A program made the translations under genes and the position numbers. The notes under the pieces were generated by a model. The model worked only from the letters and a program-made list of their open reading frames with translations, was not told where the DNA came from and searched no databases. From Eretmocerus hayati (taxonomy: Eukaryota > Arthropoda > Insecta > Hymenoptera > Aphelinidae), in contig CM056744.1 in NCBI GenBank assembly GCA_029851415.1, forward strand, positions 70,674,172 to 70,738,171: a DNA stretch of 64,000 bases, read 5' to 3'. Below are positions 32,737 through 44,498 of the stretch, one piece after another (positions within the stretch are counted from its first letter, which is position 1; each line of letters begins with the position of its first letter).

Positions 32737-33446
32737 GAGTACTCTCTGGCCACTCCATCATATGTTTTCTCTACCCCAAGATGTCCTGCTGACACAATAC
32801 AGTGTGCATCTTCCAAAACTCTTTCTCGCAGCGACACTGGCACTACCAGACGCCATTTTTCGTGAGGTGATGTAATTGGGTCCAGCATAGCCTCCGTCCA
32901 AAACCGATACAACTGTCCGTCCTCTACTCGCCAGTTTTTCCACTTTTCAGGCCTGGATTTCACTTCTTCTACTCCTTTGGTGTACCACGGGTCTGGGTCA
33001 CTTTCTAACCCAGCTACTTCGGTCCCGTTCTCGCCCTCGGCATCCGCTGGGTCATGCAGTCTAGACAGGGCATCTGGGACTCTATGGAGTCGTCCTGAGC
33101 GGTGGGATAATTCAAAGTCCCATTGCTGGAGCTTGAGGGCCCATCTGGCTAGGCGTCCGGTTGGATCTTTAAGTTCTCTCAACCATTTCAACGCGCTGTG
33201 GTCTGTGATCACTTTAAAGTGAGTCCCCTCCACGTGAGGTCGGAATTTTTCGATGGCCCATAGAACCGCCAAATTTTCGCGTTCGGTTGCGCTCCAATTC
33301 CTCTCAGAGGGCGTAAGGCTGCGACTACAGTATACAATTGGGTGTTCTCCATCTTCTCCTTCTTGTGTGAGTACAGCTCCCAGGCTGAACGCGCTCGAGT
33401 CACACTGGATCGTGGAAATTTTGGAAAAATCGGTCCTAGCTAACAC
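32610..33446 (-). pseudogene. Gypsy-2 RNase H and integrase zinc-binding domain
   Basis: RNase H motifs with acidic residues: IQCDSSAFSLGAVLTQEG, TERENLAVLWAIEKFRPH and KVITDHSALKWLREL, then DFELSHRSGRLHRVPDALSR. The C-terminal part carries the HHCC-type region (DAHCIVSAGHLGVEKTYDGV and QYQICKNTR). It lies in a different frame from the RT upstream and the integrase downstream. It would degrade RNA in the RNA:DNA hybrid. Confidence 0.85.
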
Positions 33447-33457
33447 TGGGGCTGTTG

Positions 33458-35533
33458 TCAGAGCTTCCTTGAGTTTTTCGAAGGCCTCTTGCTGTTCTTG
33501 GCCCCACGTCCACTTGACGTCCTTTTCAGCAGCTTGAGTAAGGGTACTTTGATCTCAGAGTCATGTTCAATGAACCGCAAATACCAACCGACCATTCCCA
33601 AGAACGATCGCAGCTGCTTCAGGTTTTCCGGGGGTGGATAGTCCCTTACTGGAGCAATCTTCTCTGGATCCGACCTCAGGCCTTCCGCGTCCAAAAGAAA
33701 CCCTAGATATCGAACCTCTTGGCAGCAGATGTCACACTTTTCCTTGTTTACTTTCAGTCGAGCTCCAATTAAGCGTTCCATGACCAGTTTGACGTACTTC
33801 ACATGGTCCTCGTGAGAATCTGTCGCAACGATTATGTCATCGAGATACCCGAACACAAATGGCTCCAGCTCTGGGCCAAATAACTGGTCTATAATGCGCT
33901 GAAAGGTAGCGGGTGCATTGGTCAAGCCATAGGCCATAGAAGCGAAGGCCCAAGGGCCAGCGCCCGGTACTGAGAAGCTAGTGTACTGTTTACTGTCCTC
34001 AGAAAGTGGAACCTGCATATATGCCTCCTTTAAGTCGATCTTTGTGATGTATTTGGCCCTTCATAGCTTGTCCAGGGTGGAGTCCATGTTTCGCAAGAGG
34101 TACGCGGCCTTTTTGGTCACTTTATTCAAGTCCCGATAGTTGATACAGAACCTTTTAGTTCCATCACTTTTTCTGACCAGGACCGGGGCATTACTCCACG
34201 CACTATTCGATGGCTCAATACGACCCGCAGCAGCTAAGCGCTTCACCTCTGCCCTCGCTACCTCTAGCATAGCCGGTGACATACGCCTATATTTGTGTCT
34301 GATCGGTGTGTGGTCCAACAGCGTGATCACGTGCTCCGCGAGCTTCGTCTGGCCCAGGCTATCCCCAGCCTCATCGATCATCTTTTGCACCATCGCCTCC
34401 AGAGCTTCCTTCTCCTCCAGTCTGATTGCCGCCAGCCCCGCGCATCCAGCGTATACCCGATTTTCCGGGGCTCCGCCTACTCCAATGAAGTCTTTGTACT
34501 CACCTCTTAGCACTCTCCACCTCCCGTCCGCATTTTCAGAGTGCGATTTCCAGGTCTCCATGAAGTCCATCCCCAGGACCATATCGTGGTTCGACTCCTT
34601 CACTACTTGCATCACCATCGTACGGGACTTCCCATCAATCTCCATGTTGACTCTCAACAGGCCCAAGGCGAGAGTCACACTTCTGCCTACTGCGCTCTTG
34701 AGGTAACCCTTCTGTTTGAAAATCCTATCCTCATAAAACTTCCAAACTTTAGGCCCAACCATGGACACTTGGGCCCCCGGATCGTATAATGCCGCAAAAG
34801 ATCGCCCCCCAAGTACTACTTCCACGTAGTTCCTCGGCACGGGCCTTACCTCTGGTCCACTGTCCAGTTCTTCAGTAGTCCATGGCACCACGTACGCTAA
34901 TATACGGTATTCCGGGGCCACGTGCTCGACCCGCGCGTCATCGAAACTCCGAGCTTCAGTTATTCCAGCAGCCTCGGCAACCTCGACTGTTGACTCGGCC
35001 TCCTCGTCCTCCATGAATTTAAGCCACGCGTGATAATTCTTAACAGCCTTGCTCGCCTCACCAGTCCCCAGCTTTGAATTAATCTCGGGTTCTCTGATCC
35101 ATGATGAGTGGCCCGCTTTGTCAACCTGTCTTGGTATGGGGAGAAATTTATCAGCCGATGGAATGTCCGTTTCAGCTCTAGCGCGCAGCGCACCAAGCGT
35201 GGAGAGTTTTTTGGCCTCTATCTGCCCATGCATGATCCGGTCTGCTTCTTCCCCAGTATATCGCTTTCGCACTGTCCCCTTTCCCGGGGTCCATTCATCT
35301 ACGATCACCCACCGCTCTGTGCGGTTTTTACTACTCGACCGACCCGGCACACGGTCCTTTGCTCTTGTGGCCCACGGCGTTGCAGAAATCTGGTCTGTCA
35401 TACCTTCCCCAAGGCGCTCAGGTCCCACGACCCATGACATTCCCGACCGCCCACTGGCCATACCTTTATTAAGGCGCTCAGGTCCCTCGACCCACGGCGT
35501 AGACGATAGTATTTCCTCTGCTCCACCTCCCAC
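33458..35533 (-). pseudogene. Gypsy-2 protease and reverse transcriptase, one in-frame TGA
   Basis: One frame from 35533 to 33458, broken by TGA at 34061-34063 where the RT family has a basic residue. The protease motif reads AALYDPGAQVSMVG, with Pro where Ser/Thr is normal in D(S/T)G. RT: SNSAWSNAPVLVRKSDGTKR, FCINYRDLNKVT, ITKIDLKEAYMQVPLSED, MAYGLTNAPATFQRIID and the intact active site FGYLDDIIVATDSHEDH, then VRYLGFLLDAEGL and LRSFLGMVGWYLRFI. The N-terminal ~200 residues (35533-34950) contain repeated short segments (WVEGPERLNKGM, WVVGPERLGEGM) of unknown role. Confidence 0.85.
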
Positions 35534-35697
35534 AAGAGTACTGGATCCCTCGATCCGTCGGTCGACTATCCACTCGTCATTTCCGGGGGTAACTTCTCCC
35601 GTCGCAGACTTCTGACTCTCTCTGACTACTATGCACTCGTCATTTCACGACTCCTCCACGAGCCTCACAGGCTTCTCATCCGCTACCAAAAACTCCT

Positions 35698-36357
35698 CTA
35701 TTTTGGCGGGGGCACAGTACTTTGGTGTTTCTGGGCCCCCGCCGGGCCGTTTCCCACGTATTCCAAGCGGTATTTGCAATCCGGGTAAGTTTGCGCAGTC
35801 ACCCCCGCTTTGTTGCACAGCTGGCACTTGGGCTGGGGTGGAGCAGCAGCAGCCGCTGCCGCAGCCGCTGCACCCGCTATGCTCGGGCACTCAACAGCAG
35901 TGTGACTAAGAGTGGAGCATTTGTAACACTGCCTGGTCGGACACCTACTAGTAAAATGATCTGGCTGGCTACAATTGTAGCACAGGCCCTTGACCATCTG
36001 TTCTTGCCTGACCGCTCGATCCACTGGTGGGCGCGGTCGACCTCCGCTTGGTGGCCTGCGTTGCCCATACCATGGGTAAGGTGGGAATGGATACATCGTT
36101 GGGAATTGTGACCACTGTCCTGGGTTCGGAGCCCACGGTACTAGCGGTGAGGGGGTTGGCTGCGTAAGCGGGGCCGGGGCATTTGACTGCACCACATTCG
36201 CGGGGGATGCACCTGGTGCCGGTGCCTTGGCCTGTGAGGTCGGGTTGTTCTGCCCAGCCTTGTTACCATTTTTGCCACCTTGTCCCGGATTACGATTCTG
36301 AGTCGTGGTTTGGGGGTTCGGGGCTGGTTTTTCTGGCTCCGCATCTTTTGACTCCAC
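35698..36357 (-). CDS. Gypsy-2 nucleocapsid region (zinc knuckles)
   Basis: Pro/Ala/Asn-rich N-terminal part, then two CCHC knuckles CYNCSQPDHFTSRC and CYKCSTLSHTAVEC (both C-X2-C-X4-H-X4-C), a poly-Ala run and CQLCNKAGVTAQTYPDC. It binds genomic RNA during particle assembly. The frame differs from gag upstream and pol downstream, so either programmed frameshifting or decay separates them. Confidence 0.8.
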   Translation of the reverse strand: MESKDAEPEKPAPNPQTTTQNRNPGQGGKNGNKAGQNNPTSQAKAPAPGASPANVVQSNAPAPLTQPTPSPLVPWAPNPGQWSQFPTMYPFPPYPWYGQRRPPSGGRPRPPVDRAVRQEQMVKGLCYNCSQPDHFTSRCPTRQCYKCSTLSHTAVECPSIAGAAAAAAAAAAPPQPKCQLCNKAGVTAQTYPDCKYRLEYVGNGPAGAQKHQSTVPPPK

Positions 36358-36359
36358 CC

Positions 36360-39248
36360 CTACACTCTCAGTTTTCTGCGACCTACCTTTCTGAGCAGCC
36401 TGACTCGAGCCCTGGTACGCAGCTTCAGGTATGCGCGCCTTTTCCTTGGCGGGGGTGCGGCATATCGAGCGTCTAAATCTTTACCTTCCTCAAATTTCCC
36501 ACCATAATACTGTATATCTTCCAGCGTACGGACCCTCTTCTTTTCCAAATACTTACGCAACTCAGGCAGTAAGATTCTATGCACTATCTCGAAGACATCT
36601 CTGTCCCGCGGTGGCCTCTTGAAGTGGCCTAGGATGATTTTGATACACGTCAGATATCTCGCCACCTTCTCGCCCCTGGCCTGAGTCCGACGCTGCAGCT
36701 CGTCCATCAGATCTTGGCGATCCAAGTGGCCCACATACTGATCTCTGAACGCATTTTGAGAATCAGGCCAGCTCTCGAACTCATCCTGGTGAGTTCGGAA
36801 CCAGTTGCGAGCATCTTTTGTCAAAGCTGCTGGCAGTGCAGAGAGCGTTTCCGCGTCTGACACCGGTAACATTCGCCTGCAGTCCTTCAAGTTGGCCAAG
36901 AAATCTTCTGGGCCATCTTTCTCACCACCACCGGAGCTAATCTTCATACTCTGCAGCATCTTAATAATTTGGAACGTCCGGTTGGTTACCTGACCACTGC
37001 GACTCCAGTTCGACTCGTCGTCTGACGTACCACGATCTGTTTCGCTGCTACTACTCCGAGCGCGACCTCGGTGGCCACCACGTCCCGATCTACGTGAGTC
37101 TCTTGACCCGCGACGTCTACCTCGGCGCCTCGATCTATCTGAGTCCGAGTCCGAGTCCGACCTATCTCCATGTCGTGAGCCTCGCGGGGGTGAACTGTCT
37201 GATGAGCTATCCCGGCGGGCGTCACGCCATCGGTTAGCATCCCTGCGACCCCGGTCATCTGTCGAGCGATGCCGGTTCCCGCCGTTTCCTGAAGTCCGCT
37301 TAGGTCCGTGTCGATTCTCACGAGTTGAATTTTTCCTGCCGCGTACTCTTCGAGAGTGATCTCACCCCTTCGGGGAGCGCGATGCGTCCTCATGGCCATG
37401 GCTCTTGCCGTCAGAGCGATCCCCACCCCGGTGATTGCCGCGGGAGGATTCCTTCCGCTTATGACCCTCGTGAGTACGATCTGGGTCCTTCCTGGGATAT
37501 GACGCCTCAGCACGACTGTGTCGACTCTCACCAGAGCGATCTCGTCCATGATTATGATCAATGGGCCCACTACGTGGTTGCTGGCACTCCAACACGCTCA
37601 CTTGCCCCACCCAGGCCTGCACCGGCTCAGCACAAGGTTGCTGGCTGGTTCCAGGCTGTGCTCGTGGCCTTTGATCAACACTCAAGTCCGCACTCGGGGG
37701 TTGAAGCTGCTGAGGGCGTCCTCTATTCTCTGGCACTGGTAATGCTCGAGTGGCAGGGGGCCTGCTCTCTAACATACGTCCCTGTCGAGATGGGTCCGCG
37801 CCAGCGAGGTGGCCCTGACAGACCGGTGCGCGAGGGTGGCCTCCACTACCGATCTGTGGTAGTCCCGCATAACTGAGTTGGTCATCGCTTGAATCTCGTC
37901 GGAATCTCGCTCAATCCCGGCTGGGTGGCCTCCCTTGACCTCTCGGGTCCGAGCACAGTGCCGGTGGGTCATCATCATCCGAGCTATCACGTCAGTGTCG
38001 CTCACGACTCAGGCCACGACATCGACCGCGGCTAGTGCGGGGCCTAGCGCCCCTCGCACTATCATCGTTTTGTTATATCGCAGCCTCATCCCACCACATG
38101 GATTCCTTGCGAAAAACATCCGACCTGTTCCGCGTCAACTCATTAATGTCTCTGTAGTCAGCTCCCAGGCGACGAGAGCCTGTGCCCACTGGCTGCTTCC
38201 TGGGTACGTATAACCCTGGAAGTGATTGCGGGTCACTTTCGCTCAAGTGACTCCCGGCGCCTTCGCCATAATCATCGCTCTCCGAGCTCGGACTCTGATT
38301 CCCAAGTCCAGCCCCAACGCCACTAGCCTTAGCTGGGTTGGCGTGTCTACGCGTTACTATCGGCTCGGCGATCCTAGCCCTGGGTGGCAGGGAACCCCCC
38401 AGCCCCGGAGTCAGGAGCAAATCGTCCGCGCAGACCCTTGGCCACTGCGACTGTCCAGACCCTGCATTAGGTGTGTCTGTAATGCCCACCCCCGCTAGGA
38501 TCGCGCTTGACATCGCCGCCATTCGGGTCATCAACCGAAAGCCTGTTAAGGGAATCGCATAGGCCGTAGTAACTGGGACCGGAAACGAGACGTGGGTCAC
38601 AGCTGGGGAGGAGATGGGGCCTTGAATACTACTCGTCAATCGGAACGCGGCACTGCCCGTTGTACTAGTCGTTACCACCGTCGTCACCGACGTGGTCAGT
38701 GGTATCGTCGCGACGGTGGATGAAACAACCGGGCCCCGTACCTGTCCACTCGACACCGGCATGCTCGTGGCTGAAGTCGCGGTAACCCCCGAAGATTCCG
38801 TTTCCCGAACTGTATTCATGGCCGTGGCACTCGTGGTTACAGTAGGAGTCACGTGAGCCTCGTCACGTTGGGCTCCTGGTGGGCGACGCCAACTCTCCGG
38901 GTGAGCGAATGAGTCAACCCCACCAGCCTCGTCCACTCGCGGGTCCCACGGCACGTCCTCGTCTGGAAAACAGTCGCGAACTTCTGACCTAATTAACCGC
39001 GATCGCGTTTCTTCACGAGTTCCGCTGTCGTTCAACCTCTTCGCTTGAAGTCGCGCAGTGATCTCGGCACCGTCCAAGGGCCAAATTAATTTGGCTAAGT
39101 GTAGGTAACGATCGTCTCGCTCTAAAAGTCGAATGAGATCCAGGTCCCCACACTTGAGTAGGCCAGGGAGCGGTAGTTTGGGTTTTTCTGCTTTCTTGTT
39201 ACCTTTTCCAGGCGGTCTACCTCTATTCATCCTATGAAAATCCCCCAA
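36360..39248 (-). pseudogene. Gypsy-2 gag, several in-frame stops
   Basis: A single frame runs from 39248 (MGDFHRMNRGRPPGKGNKK) to 36360 with stops near 38073, 37986, 37911 and 37362. The first ~390 residues include a basic start, a helical region (DLIRLLERDDRYLHLAKLIW) and a long Ser/Thr/Val-rich linker. Around 37700-37000 lies a Ser/Arg/Asp-rich tract (DSDSDSDRSRRRGRRRG). The capsid-like gag domain is at 36959-36500 (DFLANLKDCRRMLP, ALTKDARNWFRTHQDEFES, DLMDELQRRTQARGEKV, ILLPELRKYLEKKRV). It would form the particle. The SR-like tract is unusual for gag. Confidence 0.75.
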
Positions 39249-40056
39249 ATCGAAATGTCAAGGCCACCTGGTAACATAAGAACCGCTTGGCAGTTCCCCG
39301 CTACCCCCGCGACGGCTAACACGCCCCCCCCCCTTATTATCAGTAACCCCAGTCACCTCAATCCCACTATCGCTCAAATTCAAGAGAGAATTCCCACGAA
39401 ATCTAACACTCAGTACACTGAGTCTTGTCCACAAAATTTACCCTCTCCTAATTTTCCACGTTCCAAGAAAAATATCTATCGCCCTGTCAGAGTCCCAAAA
39501 AGGATTTAGGGAAGGAGAAATTCCGAAGGAATTTCCTTGTCCAGGGAATAAGGTACTTACTCGGAAATTCGATTCACCAGGACCGGAAAATAATAGATAT
39601 TAGGGATACAATAATCTCAAACTACCACACGCATGCACTGGGAGGATCAACCTGCACACAATAGGGGCCACTGGAATTCTTCAAAGTATGGAGAATTGAC
39701 TAACTGACCCAAGACTTCAGCAAGATGCTATAAAAAATAATTCCCCGCAAGCTAAATAACTTGCAAAAACTATTCAAGAGTCTCTAACAAGTTATCCCAG
39801 GCAGTAGGGCTGCGGAGTGGCTACTAATAGTCACAAGCGGGGGAGAAAATTCACCTTTGATACAATCAGGGTGTGAGAGAGGGCACTATTCTACTCTAAC
39901 TACTACGCGGAGAGCCTCGCGCGCACGCAGATCTTATCAAAGATGGCAAAATTCGAAGCTAAGCGTATAGAAGAAAATTCGATCTGGCCTCAACTGTCAC
40001 AGCACCTCGCGTTCCGTCCACAAAAAAAATCAAATCCAATTTTTAGAAGCCGCAGA
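39249..40056 (-). other. Gypsy-2 5' leader
   Basis: About 800 bp between the primer binding site and the gag start, without a supported gene. It should contain packaging signals; none is identifiable by eye. Confidence 0.5.
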
Positions 40057-40074
40057 GTCCTGTCACGGTCGCCA
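40057..40074 (-). other. Gypsy-2 tRNA primer binding site
   Basis: Three bases inside the 5' LTR the element strand reads TGGCGACCGTGACAGGAC. TGG matches the CCA end of a tRNA. The identity of the tRNA was not determined. Confidence 0.8.
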
Positions 40075-40077
40075 GTT

Positions 40078-43000
40078 TGTAACGTGGTATTTTTACCAGC
40101 ACAACTTATTTATATTACGCAGCACTCTTAACCTAGGGCGCAGGAACTACGCGCGCGAACGGCGATACGGCTTCTGCAAATTCAGCAACTCCAGCGTCAC
40201 TTACCGTGTAGAATTACCTGAAGAATCGCAAAAGAGGGGAGGGACGAAGTCGCAATAATAATTCGGAATTTATTATGAGAATAAATTGGCCTCTATATTC
40301 TTTACAACGCTTCTACGCGGTATTTACAGTTATCTACAAACGAGTATCAACCCGACAATACTCCGCGTGGATCTAATTTTATCAATAATCGCTCATAAAA
40401 ATGCCTCTGAATATTCCTGCAAATACAATATACAAATGCACTACACTGAAGGGCCAACTCCTTGTCCGCTTCACTCACGAAAGTTTACCTGCACAGCGTA
40501 GAGTGCAGCATGTCCAGTCCCTGCTCCGATAATTTTCCACGCGCCAATTTGCTCCGGAAATTCTGTCCAAAATGGCCGCCCAACAGCTCCCGCGACGCTC
40601 GCTCAATGACGAGAGTGCAAGATGGCTAATGCTCCGACGATTCGGAGCAACCGACGCCCGCTTGGCCTTCGCGCCCGAGCAACATGTGCGCGACTACCCC
40701 GTGCTCCTTGTCCACTTAATAATTAATCTCGATCACTCAGGGCTCCTGGTATACGCGCGTCCCCTCCGGAGGATCTGTCCACGACGCAATCCCCGAGCAC
40801 GCGAGCATCTACTCCCAGACGCCTCGTCCACGAGCGCGCACAATTTTTACCAAGTTCCGCACTTCTGAATTCACTGCTCCGAATTCATGCGCGACGCGGT
40901 GGTTACTCCGGGCTGCTGGTGCCTTGTCCGCACTGTCTGAGGTCCGCACCAGCGCACCAGGCCCTCAGGGAGTCTGTCCAGGTCGGTAGCACGACGTTGC
41001 TCCCTCGCGACGCACGAAGCTCTTCGAAAAAAAATCCGCGACGAGAGAATCCACAAAATCAGTAAAGTCACTCACCTCAATTCTCTGCCATCCTCGTAGA
41101 TAGGCCCTAGGGTCTGCAGTTGTAGCTTCCAAATCCTGATCCTGGTCCAAATCTATCCGTCCTGATCACTACGGAGCTCCTGGTGACCCGATTCGCGGCA
41201 CGTGCTCAGACTAGAGCGGGCAAGGCGACGAGCAAAAGAATACGTGTGCACGAGACGATGTCTGATCCACAAGTGTCACAATGGCCGCTTCTTCTTCACC
41301 AAGTCCGCGCCTTCGTCTTCACTTGAAGTGAAGCCCTCTGATTGGTCCGTTTGATTTTACCGGAACACAAGCAGCGCCAACTGGCGACCGAGCGCGCCAA
41401 ATATTCAAGTCGAGTCCACTATACACGTCCTATGCAGTCGCTGAAATTCTCAGAATTTCACCACGAGCTCATCAAATGAAGTATCTACGGTCCTGGTGCC
41501 TCCACCAAAAGCATTTCCTATCTTTCTTACGCGCATGCACCGCCAGCATACGCGCGGAGGCATCACGCAACCCGCGACTCCGCGCTTTCACCTTGCGGAG
41601 CTCTTATACACGTCCCACTATACCTATATTGTCCGCTCTGAGCCTTCAGTATATCTATGTCGTAGGCGAATAGGATTTTCAGGCGGTTAGGATTCGACGC
41701 GCGAGAGCGTGTAAGAGGCATCTTAGAAATCGTTTAAAAAGAGGTTTTGCATTAAACACTAACCCATCCCTCTCGTCACCGATCACCGAGGAGATAACAG
41801 TACTGTCATCTCCTCGGAGTCAATAACAAGAGGGATGGTTTAGTGTTGCATAAATAATCAATTTGTAAGCAGTAGTGCGTGAATCCTATCGGCCGGCGGA
41901 TAGCTATGCGCCGCGGAAGATAGCTATCCGGCTGAGAATCCTATTCGCCTACGACATCTATATCCAGTGCTCAGCACGGTGGTATACCACCGTCTAGTCC
42001 ACAGCATAGCGGTATGCATATATACATACAGCATATAGAGTGCATACTGCTATTAGTATATACTAGTCCACACGCATACACGTACTTGTCCGTGTGTCGT
42101 CTGCGGGTCAATTCTCGACCAGCAGCCGATGTCTGGGTACTCACCCGTTGTTGCTTCATCGCCACGGCTGCCCGGGTCTGGCCTGGATTTACCTGCCCGC
42201 AGCGCGGCCGCCGTCCGCCAGTCCCCCAGTCAGCTGTCTGCTCGCCGCCTCGTAAGCGGGCTCGCCGTCGTCTCCGTCCTCTGATGGGTCACCCGGGCTC
42301 ACCCACGATCGTGCTTGGACCCCCAGTGCCGTGGTGGACCACCCTAGTGCCGTGCAGAAAGTGTGCGGGTGCCTCGTGCCCCGAGTGCACAGCCCTCATG
42401 GGCACACGTGCTGTGCGGGTATCATAACTCCAAAGCTGCCGGCATGCTCGCTCTCCCGGGCTGCAGCAGATGGGGCAACCGCCCGTATGGCCTGCAGCCC
42501 GGGGAGAAGGTTCCAGCATCACTACCTCCGTGCCCCGCGTGCACAGGGCGATCGTTGTCCCGTTCACGCCATCTCCTTGGGCGCAGCATCAGTGTGCGTG
42601 TCGTGTGTGTGTGTGGTGTCTCCTGGTGCGTCGTCCGCGAGGCAGGATAGCTTCCGATGTGACAGCTAGGGGTGGCATGTGGATGCAGCACCGGGTCCGC
42701 GGGCCCGGGTTGTTGCCGCCTTGCCAACCCCGCAGCATTCGAAGCATCCATTCAGTGCATTAAATGCACTGCGGCCACGAAAACCGTCTGCAAAACACGC
42801 GAAAATCGCGTACTCTCGCTCGCGGGCGAGCGAGAATCTAGTCCGCTGTCGCCTGCTGTCGCCCGCGTCGGGAAGTGCGTGTGTTTTCCCCCGAGGCCTA
42901 GTCCGCGAAGCTGTGTGGAACTGGGCTGGGAAAGGCCAGGGTAGGGGCCCGTAAGGGCATCGTGGCCCTAAGGTAGCCCTTTGGCCCACCCAGCTGTCGA

Positions 43001-43281
43001 ATTCCGTATCCGTCGGCTGCTGGTTTCTGCAGCCTCCTATGCTGCAGCGGTTGCGGCGATCTTGGGTGTGAGCGGGGTGGCCTAGGCGTAGGCATATCCA
43101 CCCACGCTGCTTACCCGGCTCGGCTGCTTGATCTCTCCGTCGCCGTCTTCTTCTTCCCGAGCCAGCACCTCAACAAAAAAAAAAGTATTGCTTGTCAATA
43201 CTTAGTCCCTTTGGTGCTGGCTCGAGACGAGGGCGAGAGATTTCCACGCAAAAAAGTGGCTGTGACGGGATACCCGTCACA
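40078..43281 (-). repeat. Gypsy-2 5' LTR carrying a MITE
   Basis: Collinear with the other LTR except for the 299-bp insertion at 41658-41956. It starts TGTAACGTGG on the plus strand and ends CCCGTCACA. Confidence 0.9.
41658..41956. mobile_element. 299-bp MITE in the Gypsy-2 LTR
   Basis: Absent from the partner LTR, which gives the exact empty site. Terminal inverted repeats TGTCGTAGGCGAATAGGATT at both ends, target duplication TCTA at 41654-41657 and 41957-41960. The interior has further inverted matches (ACCCATCCCTCT and AGAGGGATGGTTT; GATAGCTATGCG and GATAGCTATCC). Superfamily unresolved. Confidence 0.85.
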
Positions 43282-43361
43282 AATCTTACTTGAATGTCAT
43301 TTATCAGTAAATCAAAATATAACGGATCAGCAATGATTTTATGAACCTGATGAAGTTTTTG

Positions 43362-44498
43362 TCAAGAACTTCCTGATATTTGGAAAAATTCTCTGTTCGA
43401 AACTGAATCTTCGGTGTCAGATTCCGCATCTAAAATTTTCACTTCTTTATCTCGTCCATCACGAGTGTACTTGGTTGAAAAATTTGTTTTATAAGGAATA
43501 TCGAAAAGTATCTTTCTCCCGTGTTTTGTTATGCAAGCTTTCTCTAAATGACCTCGCTTTTGACGAAATGAGCATTTCCTGTCTCTATAACGACAATCTT
43601 TGGTCAAATGACTCTGACGCATGCCGCAACAATAACATAATTTCGGGTATAATTTAGAATTCGATGCACTTTTACCTGAAGAAAACCTGTTTTTATTTGA
43701 TTGGTGTAATCGTTGTGCTGCAACGTGTGGAATCGACGACGTGCTGCTACGATGTCGCTCTGTGTTTGCTGCATCCCTCGCTGCTGCTCCTTGGGAGGTA
43801 GCGATATCGACTGCTTTCGAGTATGTGAGATCGTTGTTGCTGAATGGTGCGACTCTGGTACCTCGATCCGTGAGATCTGTGACCAGTTGGTCACATAGCC
43901 CATCGTTCAAGTCCGTAAAATCGCGATTTATAGGCAATTCTTTCAACCTTGCGATATACTCTGCTATAGATTTGCCTGCGTTTTGATGAGCTTGACAAAA
44001 TTTGCTCCATTCCATGCGTTTGCTCTTCTTCGGGCATGAATGATCCGACATCAATTTCTTTATTTCTGCGAATAGCTTGTACGTTTCACTGCCACATTTT
44101 GTAAGCAATACTGCAACTTGTTTTGCATCCGTGGTAATATCGTTTGCTATAAAATAGAGTTCTATCCGCTCGATGTGATCATCCCAGTTTTGCTTATTTG
44201 GAATGAACTCCATTGAATACATTCTGTCAAATATCTGCGTGATCGTTGATATATTATCTCCTCCTGATTCCTGTGTTTCTTTCTCTACTGTGGGACTCTT
44301 TTGGTATGAAGTTGGAGTAAATGCACTCCCTCCGCCCAAATCACTATCTTCTGGTATTTTGATACTAATATTTTGCTTGGAAATATCGACTACCTGAGTT
44401 TTTACAGTGAATTGAACTTGTCGTATCTTTCTGGCTATTTTGCGTAGAAGTTCTATTGACACATAACTCAAATGTAGCTTCGCTGGGAATTGATCCAA
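43362..44498 (-). CDS. Gypsy-1 gag
   Basis: A 378-aa frame. Residues ~100-230 resemble a retrotransposon gag capsid (FIPNKQNWDDHIERIELYF, DAKQVAVLLTKCGSETYKLF, AEYIARLKELPINRDF). Residues ~290-325 hold a CCHC-like knuckle CYCCGMRQSHLTKDC and a second, CSFRQKRGHLEKAC, in which the second cysteine is Arg. The frame is uninterrupted. It lies on the 5' side of the Gypsy-2 insertion; the protease motif follows across the insertion. It would package the element RNA. Confidence 0.8.
   Translation of the reverse strand: MDQFPAKLHLSYVSIELLRKIARKIRQVQFTVKTQVVDISKQNISIKIPEDSDLGGGSAFTPTSYQKSPTVEKETQESGGDNISTITQIFDRMYSMEFIPNKQNWDDHIERIELYFIANDITTDAKQVAVLLTKCGSETYKLFAEIKKLMSDHSCPKKSKRMEWSKFCQAHQNAGKSIAEYIARLKELPINRDFTDLNDGLCDQLVTDLTDRGTRVAPFSNNDLTYSKAVDIATSQGAAARDAANTERHRSSTSSIPHVAAQRLHQSNKNRFSSGKSASNSKLYPKLCYCCGMRQSHLTKDCRYRDRKCSFRQKRGHLEKACITKHGRKILFDIPYKTNFSTKYTRDGRDKEVKILDAESDTEDSVSNREFFQISGSS

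Larger units (their letters stand above)
25754..43281 (-). mobile_element. Gypsy-2: Ty3/gypsy element with ~2.9-kb LTRs, nested in Gypsy-1
   Basis: Direct LTRs at 25754-28659 (2906 bp) and 40078-43281 (about 2901 bp after removing a MITE). They begin TGTGACGTGG or TGTAACGTGG and end CCCGTCACA. The 4-bp duplication AATC lies at 25750-25753 and 43282-43285. Internal minus-strand order: primer site, gag, nucleocapsid, protease-RT, RNase H, integrase and an extra third ORF. LTRs are very similar by eye, but many stops and frameshifts show it is inactive. LTRs this long are unusual for Ty3/gypsy. Confidence 0.9.
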
